Shown here one piece after another: positions 52,133 to 60,732 of a stretch of DNA of 64,000 nt. The notes under the pieces were generated by a model, which worked only from the letters and a program-made list of their open reading frames with translations, was not told where the DNA came from and did no database searches. This stretch comes from Prevotellaceae bacterium (lineage in GTDB: Bacteria; Bacteroidota; Bacteroidia; Bacteroidales; UBA932), in assembly GCA_031266015.1 (NCBI GenBank), contig JAISBU010000004.1, forward strand, positions 62,001 through 126,000. Direction: 5' to 3'. How positions within the stretch are numbered: position 1 is the stretch's first letter; every line of letters begins with the position of its first letter. A program made the position numbers and the translations under genes.

Positions 52133-54979
52133 ATGGAATCGCAATTTATTGATATTAAGGGAGCCAGGGTTCACAACCTAAAGAATATAGAGGTCAGCAT
52201 ACCCCGTAATAAGCTGGTGGTAATCACCGGATTGTCGGGTTCCGGAAAAAGCACGCTGGCTTTTGACACGCTTTTTGCGGAGGGACAGCGTCGCTACGTG
52301 GAGAGCCTGTCGGCATACGCCAGGCAGTTTTTGGGACGTATGAACAAGCCTGAGGTAGACAGCATTTTAGGAATCCCGCCCGCCATTGCCATTGAGCAAA
52401 AGGTAAATACCCGCAACCCGCGCTCTACGGTTGGAACCTCCACCGAAATTTACGATTACATCAAGCTGCTTTTTGCCCGCATAGGGCATACCTGCTCTCC
52501 CGTTTCGGGTAACGAGGTTAAGGCGCACAGCGTAGACGATGTAGTAAAATACATTGCCTCTTTGCCCGAGGGTACACGAAGCATGATGCTGGTTCCCCTG
52601 TTCCTGTCCGAAGGTATGGGGCTGATTGAAAAGCTGACGCTGCTGGTACAGGAAGGTTTTTCTCGTATTTGCATTCCTAGTCAGGAGGATAAAAATGAGC
52701 TGGTAGTGGTTGATGTGGAGGACTTTTTGAAGGATATGCCCAAAAAGACCCCAGCGGAATTTAAGCAGGACATTTTTGTTGTAGTAGACCGCCTAAGCGC
52801 CGCCGCTGACGAAGATTCGTTATCCCGTTACGGCGACTCGGCGCAAACCGCTTTTAGCGAAGGCCGGGGGCAGATGGTAGCTACCGGCTACCCTGCCAAG
52901 ATAGCTAAGAACGGGCAGCCGGAAGGGAAGCATTTCAGCAATCGCTTTGAGCTTGACGGCATAACGTTTGAGCTGCCTTCGGAGCACCTGTTCAGCTTCA
53001 ACAACCCGTTGGGCGCATGTCCCCGTTGCGAAGGATATGGCCGTATTGTGGGCATTGACGAAGATTTGGTGGTGCCCGACAAAACAAAATCTGTGTACGA
53101 TGAGGCCGTTGCCTGCTGGAAAGGAGAGCAAATGAGCTGGTTCAAAGAGCAGTTTATTAAGCAAGCCGCAAAGGTCGACTTCCCTATTCACAAGCCTTAC
53201 CTGGAGCTAAAGCCTGAGCAGAAAAAGTTCCTGTGGCAAGGTAAAGGCACGTATGGCGGATTAAAAGCCTTTTTTGCGGAGCTGGAGGCTAACCGGTACA
53301 AGATTCAATACCGCGTAATGCTGGCTCGCTATACGGGCAAAACAACTTGCCCCGAATGTGAGGGTACCCGCCTGCGTAAGGAGGCGCTTTACGTAAAGGT
53401 TGGCGGCAAAGATATTAGCCAGCTGGTAAAATATTCGGTGGATGATTTGGGCGCTTTCTTCACTAACCTGCACCTGGACGAGCACGAATTGGAAATCGCA
53501 AGCCGTACGCTTACCGAAATCAAGAATCGCTTACAGTTTTTACAGGATGTAGGCCTTGGCTACCTTACGCTCAACCGGTTGAGCAATACGCTCAGCGGGG
53601 GCGAAAGTCAACGTATTAACCTGGCCACCTCGCTGGGAAGCAGCCTGGTGGGTTCGCTATACATTTTGGACGAGCCCAGCATTGGCCTGCATCCCCGTGA
53701 TACGGGACGATTGGTTAAGGTGCTGAAGCAGCTGCGCGACCTTGGCAATACGGTAGTGGTGGTAGAGCATGAGGAGGAAATAATGCGGGCTGCCGACGAA
53801 ATTATCGACATGGGGCCGCTTGCCGGACGTCATGGCGGAGAGGTGGTGTTTCAAGGTGCAGCGCCGGATAGAAGCCAAAAAATTGATAAGAATAAAAGCC
53901 TGACAATCAAGTATTTATCTGGACAAGAGAAAATTGAAATTCCCCGTACACGTCGTAAGCTGAGCAGCTACATCGAGGTAGTTGGAGCAAGGGAGCACAA
54001 CTTGAAAAATGTCAACGTAAAGTTCCCGCTGGGGGGGATAGTTGCCGTTACGGGGGTGAGCGGATCCGGAAAATCATCCCTGGTAAAAGGGATTCTCTAC
54101 CCTGCCCTCAACCGGATAATCAACCTTACGGGAATTGAAAAGCCCGGCGTACACGAAAAGCTGCAAGGAGATATTAAGCGCATAAAGAACGTGGAAATGG
54201 TGGATCAAAATCCCATTGGCCGCAGCAGCCGCAGCAATCCGGTTACCTACATTAAGGCTTACGATGATATCCGGAAGCTGTATGCCGACCAACCCTACGC
54301 CAAGCAGTGCGGCTACACCCCATCGCATTTTTCTTTCAACATTGACGGCGGGCGTTGTGACGAGTGTCAGGGCGATGGTTTTATTACCGTAGAAATGCAG
54401 TTTATGGCAAACGTCACTTTGGTATGTGAAACCTGTGGCGGCAAGCGATTTAAGCCTGATTTACTGGAGGTTAAGTATAAGGGTTACAGCATTAGCGATG
54501 TGCTGGAGTTTACCGTAAATCAAGCAATAGAGTTTTTTGAAGCGCAAAGCGATAGCGTAGCAAAGAAGATTGCCGAGCGTTTGCGTCCTTTGCAAAATGT
54601 GGGTCTAGGCTACATTAAGCTGGGGCAAAGCAGCAGTACGCTATCGGGCGGAGAAAGTCAACGGGTAAAGCTGGCCTCGTTCCTCACACGAGAGAATACT
54701 CCCGATCCGCTGCTGTTTATTTTTGACGAACCAACAACCGGACTTCACTTTCATGACATAAAGAAGCTGCTGGAGGTGTTTAATGCGCTTATAGACCGTG
54801 GACATTCGGTAGTAGTAGTGGAGCATAACATGGAGGTAGTAAAGAGCGCCGACTGGGTTATTGATCTTGGCCCCGAAGGTGGCGAGGCGGGAGGTTTCCT
54901 ATGCTTTAGCGGTACTCCCGAAGAGCTGGCCAAGCATAAGGAGCTGCATACGGGAAGGTATTTATCCGAAAAGTTGTAA
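52133..54979 (+). CDS. uvrA: excinuclease ABC subunit A
   Basis: UvrA is the damage-sensing ATPase of nucleotide excision repair, loading UvrB. The 948-residue protein has two ABC modules: [20 protein letters not shown] (first Walker A) with [20 protein letters not shown] and [14 protein letters not shown]; and [20 protein letters not shown] (second) with [20 protein letters not shown] and [20 protein letters not shown]. Zinc-binding [22 protein letters not shown] and [20 protein letters not shown] motifs are present. Full-length. A single gene with a long leader; no LexA box was identified. Confidence 0.96.
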   Translation: MESQFIDIKGARVHNLKNIEVSIPRNKLVVITGLSGSGKSTLAFDTLFAEGQRRYVESLSAYARQFLGRMNKPEVDSILGIPPAIAIEQKVNTRNPRSTVGTSTEIYDYIKLLFARIGHTCSPVSGNEVKAHSVDDVVKYIASLPEGTRSMMLVPLFLSEGMGLIEKLTLLVQEGFSRICIPSQEDKNELVVVDVEDFLKDMPKKTPAEFKQDIFVVVDRLSAAADEDSLSRYGDSAQTAFSEGRGQMVATGYPAKIAKNGQPEGKHFSNRFELDGITFELPSEHLFSFNNPLGACPRCEGYGRIVGIDEDLVVPDKTKSVYDEAVACWKGEQMSWFKEQFIKQAAKVDFPIHKPYLELKPEQKKFLWQGKGTYGGLKAFFAELEANRYKIQYRVMLARYTGKTTCPECEGTRLRKEALYVKVGGKDISQLVKYSVDDLGAFFTNLHLDEHELEIASRTLTEIKNRLQFLQDVGLGYLTLNRLSNTLSGGESQRINLATSLGSSLVGSLYILDEPSIGLHPRDTGRLVKVLKQLRDLGNTVVVVEHEEEIMRAADEIIDMGPLAGRHGGEVVFQGAAPDRSQKIDKNKSLTIKYLSGQEKIEIPRTRRKLSSYIEVVGAREHNLKNVNVKFPLGGIVAVTGVSGSGKSSLVKGILYPALNRIINLTGIEKPGVHEKLQGDIKRIKNVEMVDQNPIGRSSRSNPVTYIKAYDDIRKLYADQPYAKQCGYTPSHFSFNIDGGRCDECQGDGFITVEMQFMANVTLVCETCGGKRFKPDLLEVKYKGYSISDVLEFTVNQAIEFFEAQSDSVAKKIAERLRPLQNVGLGYIKLGQSSSTLSGGESQRVKLASFLTRENTPDPLLFIFDEPTTGLHFHDIKKLLEVFNALIDRGHSVVVVEHNMEVVKSADWVIDLGPEGGEAGGFLCFSGTPEELAKHKELHTGRYLSEKL

Positions 54980-55202
54980 GCAAAGATAACGCCGCCTTAA
55001 CCATTTGGCAATCAGTTGTATATAAAAACTAATAAGTCCACAGGTATGTTTATCCATGGATTTATTTTAGTCTTAACTTAAGCAAAATCCGTACTATCGT
55101 ATACGCAACTTTCCTCAAGTACAGCAGGTACGGAATGACAGCTGACGATGCTTACCGCCGCCAGCGCCATAATAGCAAATATGAGGAAACCTTGCACAAG
55201 GG

Positions 55203-55763
55203 TTACCTTTTACTCAGCTCTATGGTAATAGGCTCTGTACGTGGGGATTGGTTAATAATCTGAATTACCCCTATAAGCGAAACCGACAGCTTATTTCCGG
55301 TAACTCCAAATACCGTAATGCTTCCGCCAACTCCATGGTATGGCCTTCCATCTATGGTGCAGTATGGCGTACCGGTCATGGTAAGAGTACCCAAAGAGCC
55401 TATTTGCGTAACCTGATTTGAAGCAACATTAAAGGCTGTACCTTTTACTGTGCTGGATGTTCCGCCAACCCATACAGGTCCGTTCACTTCTGTCAAATCT
55501 TTGGTGGTGAAAACGATGTCTAACAATACCGCAAGGGAGTCAAAGGTTTGTTGTCCGGCGTCAATAATGACAACGCTGTCGCTCAGGCTCACTGCTACGT
55601 TAACATTTTTGTTAACCTGGCTACCAATGGTAACCGTTCCCACGTAACTGCCAACCAAGGTATCCGCAGGTGTAGGAGTAGAGGGTTTATCATCAGAACA
55701 AGCGCCGGCAAATAAGGCTACTCCGGCAAAAAAGCCAATCAGTGATTTCAGGTTAGTTTTCAT
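55203..55763 (-). CDS. secreted lipoprotein, calycin-like
   Basis: This 186-residue protein has a lipoprotein signal (MKTNLKSLIGFFAGVALFAG, then AC), followed by an acidic/Pro-rich linker (SDDKPSTPTPADT), which in Bacteroidota often promotes surface export. The rest, GSYVGTVTIGSQVNKNVNVA to ITIELSKR, is an all-beta barrel-like pattern close to the calycin-type lipoproteins of this phylum. Role unknown. It is followed by trpS on the same strand upstream side at 33 bp, possibly an operon. Confidence 0.75.
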   Translation of the reverse strand: MKTNLKSLIGFFAGVALFAGACSDDKPSTPTPADTLVGSYVGTVTIGSQVNKNVNVAVSLSDSVVIIDAGQQTFDSLAVLLDIVFTTKDLTEVNGPVWVGGTSSTVKGTAFNVASNQVTQIGSLGTLTMTGTPYCTIDGRPYHGVGGSITVFGVTGNKLSVSLIGVIQIINQSPRTEPITIELSKR

Positions 55764-55796
55764 AGACTTTGCTCAAAAAAAAATTACATCAAAACA

Positions 55797-56780
55797 CTAT
55801 AGTAGTTTGAATCCCATTATTTTTTTCATTTCCACAAGGTTCTTAGCCGCGCTTTCACGTGCTTTTTCGGCTCCTATTTTTCGCACCTTGTACAGGTATT
55901 GCCCGTCTTTCGTTATGTCCAATATGCGCTCACGAATCGGCAGGGTAACTTTGCAAATATCGTCAGCCAGCTGATTTTTCATATCGCCGTAGCGAATGGC
56001 GCCCGCTGCGTAGGCTTCTTTATAGTGATTGACCACTTCGGGGGTTGACACTACATTCAAAATGGCAAACAGGTTTTTTACGGGTTCGCTCATTTCGTCG
56101 GACTTCTCTCCTGTATCTGTCACCGCTTTCTTAACCTTTTTACGAATGGTAGCCTCATCGTCCATCAGGTAAAGGCCGTTACCCTCACTCTTTCCCATTT
56201 TTCCGCTTCCGTCCAATCCCGGAATTTTGATAAGCTCGCTGCCAAAGTTGTAGGCATCCGGCTCCGGGAAGAAGGGAGTATTGTACATATTGTTGAAACG
56301 ACGGGCGTACACTCTTGTCATCTCCAAGTGCTGCTCCTGGTCTTTGCCCACGGGTACTTTGGTAGCCTTGTGGATGAGAATATCTACGGCCATAAGTACG
56401 GGGTAGGTGAGCAATCCCGCGTTTACGTTATGTGGATGCTTACGCACTTTTTCCTTGAATGATGCTGTGCGCTCCAGCTCTCCTATGTAGGCCAGCATAT
56501 TCAGCAATACGTACATTTCAGAGACTTCGGGAATGTCGCTCTGCACAAAAATGGTGGCTTTCTCCGGATCTAATCCCGATGCCAAATACTCTGCCAGCAC
56601 CTGCTGTACATTTCCGTGCAAATTCTCTGCCGTAGGATGTGTGGTAAGCGAGTGCAAATCTGCAATAAAGAAGAGGCAACGGTTGCTCTCCTGCATTTTT
56701 ATAAAGTTCTTGAGCGCTCCATAGTAGTTACCCAAGTGCAAATTTCCTGTTGAACGTATGCCGCTAACGACTGTTTCCAT
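55797..56780 (-). CDS. trpS: tryptophanyl-tRNA synthetase
   Basis: TrpS charges tRNA-Trp. The 327-residue protein has the class I signatures STGNLHLGNYYGALKNF (HIGH-like HLGN) and GKMGKSEGNGLYLMDDEAT (KMSKS-like KMGKS), plus MLAYIGELERTASFKEK, LLTYPVLMAVDILIH and VPVGKDQEQHLEM between. I start at METVVSGIRSTGNLH; the longer frame adds 25 residues unlike the family. Bacterial length is usual (about 330). It lies upstream of the lipoprotein on the same strand. Confidence 0.95.
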   Translation of the reverse strand: METVVSGIRSTGNLHLGNYYGALKNFIKMQESNRCLFFIADLHSLTTHPTAENLHGNVQQVLAEYLASGLDPEKATIFVQSDIPEVSEMYVLLNMLAYIGELERTASFKEKVRKHPHNVNAGLLTYPVLMAVDILIHKATKVPVGKDQEQHLEMTRVYARRFNNMYNTPFFPEPDAYNFGSELIKIPGLDGSGKMGKSEGNGLYLMDDEATIRKKVKKAVTDTGEKSDEMSEPVKNLFAILNVVSTPEVVNHYKEAYAAGAIRYGDMKNQLADDICKVTLPIRERILDITKDGQYLYKVRKIGAEKARESAAKNLVEMKKIMGFKLL

Positions 56781-56922
56781 TGAATAATTAATAGTTGAGA
56801 ATGGATAATTGATAAAAAATATATAATTTAACCTAAGCCTGTTTTTTTGCTTCAATAGTCTGTTTTATAGGTTATTGAAGTTTTTAATTTGTATTTTTAT
56901 ACCTTCCTAAGGATGCCATAAC

Positions 56923-57557
56923 TTGGTAAAATATGTACTTTTGCGATACAAATGTGATACAAAATTTACCGCCAAGAAAGCCCGCTTCTCCCTCGTTTAC
57001 AACCACCGCGTCAGGAAGCTGGCGGCCACTGAAAAAGCCCCCATTCACGTGGAGGTGTACTTCTCGCGCACGGTGCGCAGCCACGTGGATACCAACGTGG
57101 CGGTGGAGTTCTGCTACTGGAACGCCAGGGCAAAGGTACTCAAAAAAACTCACCCGAACTACATCGTGCTGTACCAAATGCTCAAGCAGACGGTGGACAG
57201 CCTTGAAAAGTTTGAGCTGTCGCTGATTAACCGGGGGCGGGAGGGCAAGGGGAAGCGCGTAGTCCATTGTAGAGAAGTACCTAAGGCTGTACCCCGACCA
57301 GCCCACCGTTTTCCCGCCCGAAACCCGCAGCGCGCTGGACTACTACCTCAAGCAGGTGGCCAAAAAGGTGGGCGTTGAGCGCAATCTCTTTTTTCACATG
57401 CGCGGCACACCTGCGAGTGCTGGCGGACATCAGCGCCAACCCCTGCCTGATAATGGACATTATAGGGCATAATTCTAATAAAACCTCCATGATTTACATC
57501 CACAGCTTGAGCGAGCGGGTGAAGAGGCAGCTGCAAAGCTTGACGTGGAAGTGGTAG
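56923..57557 (+). pseudogene. broken tyrosine recombinase (phage-type integrase)
   Basis: The first frame (56923-57378) begins with an integrase arm-binding segment: FTAKKARFSLVYNHRVRKLA and EKAPIHVEVYFSR, then HPNYIVLYQMLKQTVDSL. About position 57268 the reading switches to another frame, with KKVGVERNLFFHM, and the last frame (57375-57557) ends with the conserved catalytic stretch ISANPCLIMDIIGHNSNKTS and MIYIHSLSERVKRQLQSL, the GH and Tyr parts of the C-terminal domain. The intermediate Arg/HxxR region is disrupted. At least two frameshifts exist, so I read it as dead. It marks an old mobile element next to the surface-protein cluster. Confidence 0.85.
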
Positions 57558-57972
57558 GGTTACGGTAGCGATTTTTTGCCCAACCACTACGAAAAGCAAG
57601 TTCCACATTGCCTCTCCATCGCGAAAAGCAGCCCATTTTTGAAAATGAGCTGCTTTTACCTTGCTCAAGGGCTGCCTGCGCCTATGTTTCGCTATACGCC
57701 GCCTGCTTTTCCCTACCCACCTTGTAAAAGCAACCACCCTAAAGTCTGCTGAACAGCATGATGCTGAAATACTGTTTGAAAATCAGCTGTTTAGTGGATT
57801 AAGCATCAGCTAAAGTGTTAAATATCACGGCAAAAAGGTAGGCGCTATTGCTATAACGACCGCCAATAGCTACTTTTATCATCTGGAAGCACGCTAAAAT
57901 TACGGCGTAAAGCAGCTAAATGTCGTAGGTAGCGCTACACTTCAAGTGTCGTAAACGTGTAAACTTAGGGCT
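57558..57972. other. gene-free interval after the integrase remnant
   Basis: Contains a hairpin (aaaagcagc... at 57624-57657 with its complement) and little else. It lies between the broken integrase and the first surface-protein gene. Confidence 0.5.
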
Positions 57973-59571
57973 ATGCGGCACAAAAAACTTTTCCTCATTC
58001 TCCTTTGCCTGTCAGCGGCAACTCCTACCCCTGCGCAGTGTCCGCGCAGCATTACCCTGCTGGGCGGCGCTACCGTTTGTGCGCTTGGCAGCAGCGGACA
58101 GGTGCGGCTGGCTACTGCTGTGGGCGTTCGGGTGGAGTGCTGGAGCTACAGCAGCAACGCCCTGTTCAGCGAGCAGACGGACGACTACGCCGCCAAAACT
58201 TCCTACTACCCGTACAGCAACCTTACGCAGCCGCGCTACTTTCGCGTGCGCTACTACGACAGCGTGTGCAACGTTACGGCGACCAGCGGCGTAGCTGAAA
58301 TCAAGGTAGATGCCGTTTCGGTGGCGGATAGCGTAGGCGGCGCTGCCGAGCACTGCTTGGGGCAGGCCAACGGAACGCTGACGCTATCGGGCAGCACGAG
58401 CAGCGTACAGGGTTGGCAACAGCGCGAGGAAAATGAAGCATGGCAGAATATTGCGCAAACCAGCACCAGCTTGAGCTACGCTAACCTAACCAGCAGCACC
58501 TACTACCGTAGCGTAGTAAAGAATGGCGTATGCCCTGCTGCTACCACCGACAGCGTACTTGTTACCGTCAACCCCCTTCCACAAGCACAATTCACGGTTC
58601 CCGACGTATGCCTGAGCGAGGCAAGCCGCTTTACTGACGCTTCTACGGTGAGCAGCGGCTACCTCGTGAGCCACGAGTGGAACTTCGGCAACGGCGCCAC
58701 CTCCACCGCCACCAACCCGCAGCACACCTACCTCGACCCCATTACCTACGCGGTAACGCTCAAGGTTACCAGCAGCAAGGGCTGCACGCACCAGGTGCAG
58801 CGGGAAACGAAAGTACACGTGCTTCCAAAAGCTGACTTTGCGGCCAGCCACGTGTGCGTGGGCAAGCCTAGCGTATTTACCAGCCTGTCCAGCGTGGCTT
58901 CGGGTGAGAATTTGCTGCACACGTGGAGGTTTAACGATGAAGCTACCGCCAACCTCAAAAATCCCACCCACACCTTTGCCGCTGACGGTAGCCAGCAAGT
59001 GTGGCTATGGGTGCAGAGCGAGCTGGGCGGGTGTAAAGATTCCGTAGAAAAAACGGTGGGCGTGTATCCGCTGCCGTTAGCCTACGCCGGGCGCGACACC
59101 ACCGTAGAGCTAGGGTACAGCGTGGAGTTAAGCGCCAGTGGCGGTATTTTTTACAGCTGGCTAACCGCGCCTGGCATAGCCACCACTGACGTTGGCAACC
59201 CCGTAGTAGCGCCCACCACCGCCACGCAGTACGTGGTGCGGGTGGAAGACGAGCACGGCTGCGTAGCCTACGACAGCGTAACGGTGCGCGTAAGGGACAC
59301 GCAGCGCGTAACACCCTCCACCATTATTACCCCTGACGGCAACGGCGAGAACGATACGTGGGTGGTACGCAACATTGAACATTACCCTAACGCACGGGTG
59401 CGCGTGCTGGACGCGCGGGGCGCGGTGGTGCTCGACCGCACCGGCTACAAAAACGACTGGGACGTTCGCAACAGCAACGGCGATACGCTGCCCGGCGGCA
59501 CCTACTACTACATCATTACGTTTGGCGATACGGGAAAGCTATACAAAGGAGCGATTACCGTGCTAAGGTAA
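57973..59571 (+). CDS. PKD-domain surface protein with CHU_C (T9SS type B) C-terminus
   Basis: This 532-residue protein has a signal peptide (MRHKKLFLILLCLSAATPTPAQ) and several beta modules. Residues 25-200 hold Ig-like repeats with paired Cys; two PKD domains begin at about 201 (AQFTVPDVCLSEASRFTDAS, with SHEWNFGNGA) and 286 (ADFAASHVCVGKPSVFTSLS); another Ig-like part follows at 366; residues 446-532 are the gliding-motility-associated C-terminal domain (TIITPDGNGENDTWVVRNIE, then GGTYYYIITFGDTGKLYKGA). The last signals T9SS export of the type B kind, and the protein should be held at the cell surface. Likely adhesin or scaffold. First in a run of four same-strand genes. Confidence 0.85.
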   Translation: MRHKKLFLILLCLSAATPTPAQCPRSITLLGGATVCALGSSGQVRLATAVGVRVECWSYSSNALFSEQTDDYAAKTSYYPYSNLTQPRYFRVRYYDSVCNVTATSGVAEIKVDAVSVADSVGGAAEHCLGQANGTLTLSGSTSSVQGWQQREENEAWQNIAQTSTSLSYANLTSSTYYRSVVKNGVCPAATTDSVLVTVNPLPQAQFTVPDVCLSEASRFTDASTVSSGYLVSHEWNFGNGATSTATNPQHTYLDPITYAVTLKVTSSKGCTHQVQRETKVHVLPKADFAASHVCVGKPSVFTSLSSVASGENLLHTWRFNDEATANLKNPTHTFAADGSQQVWLWVQSELGGCKDSVEKTVGVYPLPLAYAGRDTTVELGYSVELSASGGIFYSWLTAPGIATTDVGNPVVAPTTATQYVVRVEDEHGCVAYDSVTVRVRDTQRVTPSTIITPDGNGENDTWVVRNIEHYPNARVRVLDARGAVVLDRTGYKNDWDVRNSNGDTLPGGTYYYIITFGDTGKLYKGAITVLR

Positions 59572-59597
59572 GGCTTAACCCGTAAACTTAAAAAGTT

Positions 59598-60500
59598 ATG
59601 AAAATGAAATGCTTGACTTGTAAAATTGTTGTGGCGGTGGTGGTGCTGCTGGTTTCCGCCCTATGCCACAGCGCCTACGCCCAGGTGGGCATTAACACCA
59701 CCACCCCCGACAGCACTGCGCTGCTGGATATTCACTTTAGCGGCACAGGGCAGGTCGGGGTTTTATTTCCAAATGTGGTTGATAGCCTACGAAAAGCGAA
59801 GAAGCCCAACGTAAGCGATGGCATGGTGGTGTTTGACCGCAAGCGGAAAATGTTCTACTACTACGATGACCACTTGAAGGAGTGGGTAGCCATGACCCCC
59901 TTCGGAGCGGTACATGACGACAACGAGCTCATCGACATTCGTCCACAGAACAGCGAGGTGAACACCCTAAACATGAGCCTTGGGCTGCCCGCTGGCGAAA
60001 CTGCCACCGCTAAGCTGGACGTGAACGGCAGCGTGAGGGTGCGGAAAAACATGAAGGTAGAGGGCAGCGACACCATACAGCAAAGCTTAGCTGTAAACGG
60101 CGCAGCTACGCTAAAGCAAAGCTTACAAGTTAACGGAAATACAACGCTACAGCAGAACTTGCAGGTAGCTGGTAGCACAACGCTGCAAAATCCAACCACT
60201 ATAAATAGCACGCTGACGGTAAACAGCAGCATTAACGCTAAAAACGATACGGTAGCGGCTAAAACATTTGTGGGCTATGGCATAACCCCTGTGGGCGGAA
60301 TCATGATGTGGTCGGGGAGTACAGCCGACTTTGACGCTTCGGGAAATGGGAAAGCCAGCACAAAAATGGACGGTTGGGCGTTGTGCAACGGCGCTAATGG
60401 AACACCTAACCTGAAAGGGCGGTTTATAGTAGGCTACAATCCTGACGAGGTAGACTACAATGAGATAAAAAAACTGGAGGTGCAAAACAAGTATCCCTAA
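59598..60500 (+). CDS. collar-domain fibre-like surface protein, 5' part of shifted frame
   Basis: This 300-codon frame starts with a signal peptide (MKMKCLTCKIVVAVVVLLVSALCHSAYAQ region) and a head resembling Bacteroidota head-of-fibre modules (GINTTTPDSTALLDIHFSGT, MVVFDRKRKMFYYYDDHLKE). Residues 150-215 are short repeats (LQVNGNTTLQQNLQVAGSTT) typical of a beta-helical stalk. At 230-290 a phage-collar segment begins: VGGIMMWSGSTADFDASGNG, WALCNGANGTPNLKGRFIVG. It then hits a stop in IKKLEVQNKYP. The collar normally goes on to a QMPRHSH and PPYYVLAF ending, which lies in another frame (60512-60724); see that entry. The break falls on an A7 run at 60467-60473. Confidence 0.8.
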   Translation: MKMKCLTCKIVVAVVVLLVSALCHSAYAQVGINTTTPDSTALLDIHFSGTGQVGVLFPNVVDSLRKAKKPNVSDGMVVFDRKRKMFYYYDDHLKEWVAMTPFGAVHDDNELIDIRPQNSEVNTLNMSLGLPAGETATAKLDVNGSVRVRKNMKVEGSDTIQQSLAVNGAATLKQSLQVNGNTTLQQNLQVAGSTTLQNPTTINSTLTVNSSINAKNDTVAAKTFVGYGITPVGGIMMWSGSTADFDASGNGKASTKMDGWALCNGANGTPNLKGRFIVGYNPDEVDYNEIKKLEVQNKYP

Positions 60501-60511
60501 CAGGTTACCAA

Positions 60512-60724
60512 ATGCCAAGACACTCTCACTTTTCATTAAAAGTAAATGGTGATGATGATGCATCGGGAAATTACTATTTAAGCAGTACAAGAACGCTTGA
60601 TAGCCCTGATGGAGTAACGGAACCTAAAGGCACTGAAGGAAGAACAGGTTGGTCTGGCGACGGCCAGCCCCACGAAAACCGCCCACCCTACTATGTTTTG
60701 GCCTTTATCATGCGCGTACAGTAA
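60512..60724 (+). CDS. collar-domain continuation, -1 frame after A7 run
   Basis: The frame contains QMPRHSHFSLKVNGDDDASG-type sequence and ends PHENRPPYYVLAFIMRVQ, the canonical end of a phage-tail collar domain. Reading at A7 (60467-60473, codons ata aaa aaa ctg) shifted by -1 gives EIKKTGGAKQVSLTGYQMPR, joining the two halves without a stop. So the gene is 59598-60724 when the shift occurs. Either the sequence lost one A, the gene is decaying, or slippage is used. Without the shift this part has no start codon of its own before MPRHSHF. Confidence 0.75.
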   Translation: MPRHSHFSLKVNGDDDASGNYYLSSTRTLDSPDGVTEPKGTEGRTGWSGDGQPHENRPPYYVLAFIMRVQ

Positions 60725-60732
60725 GTTTTACT

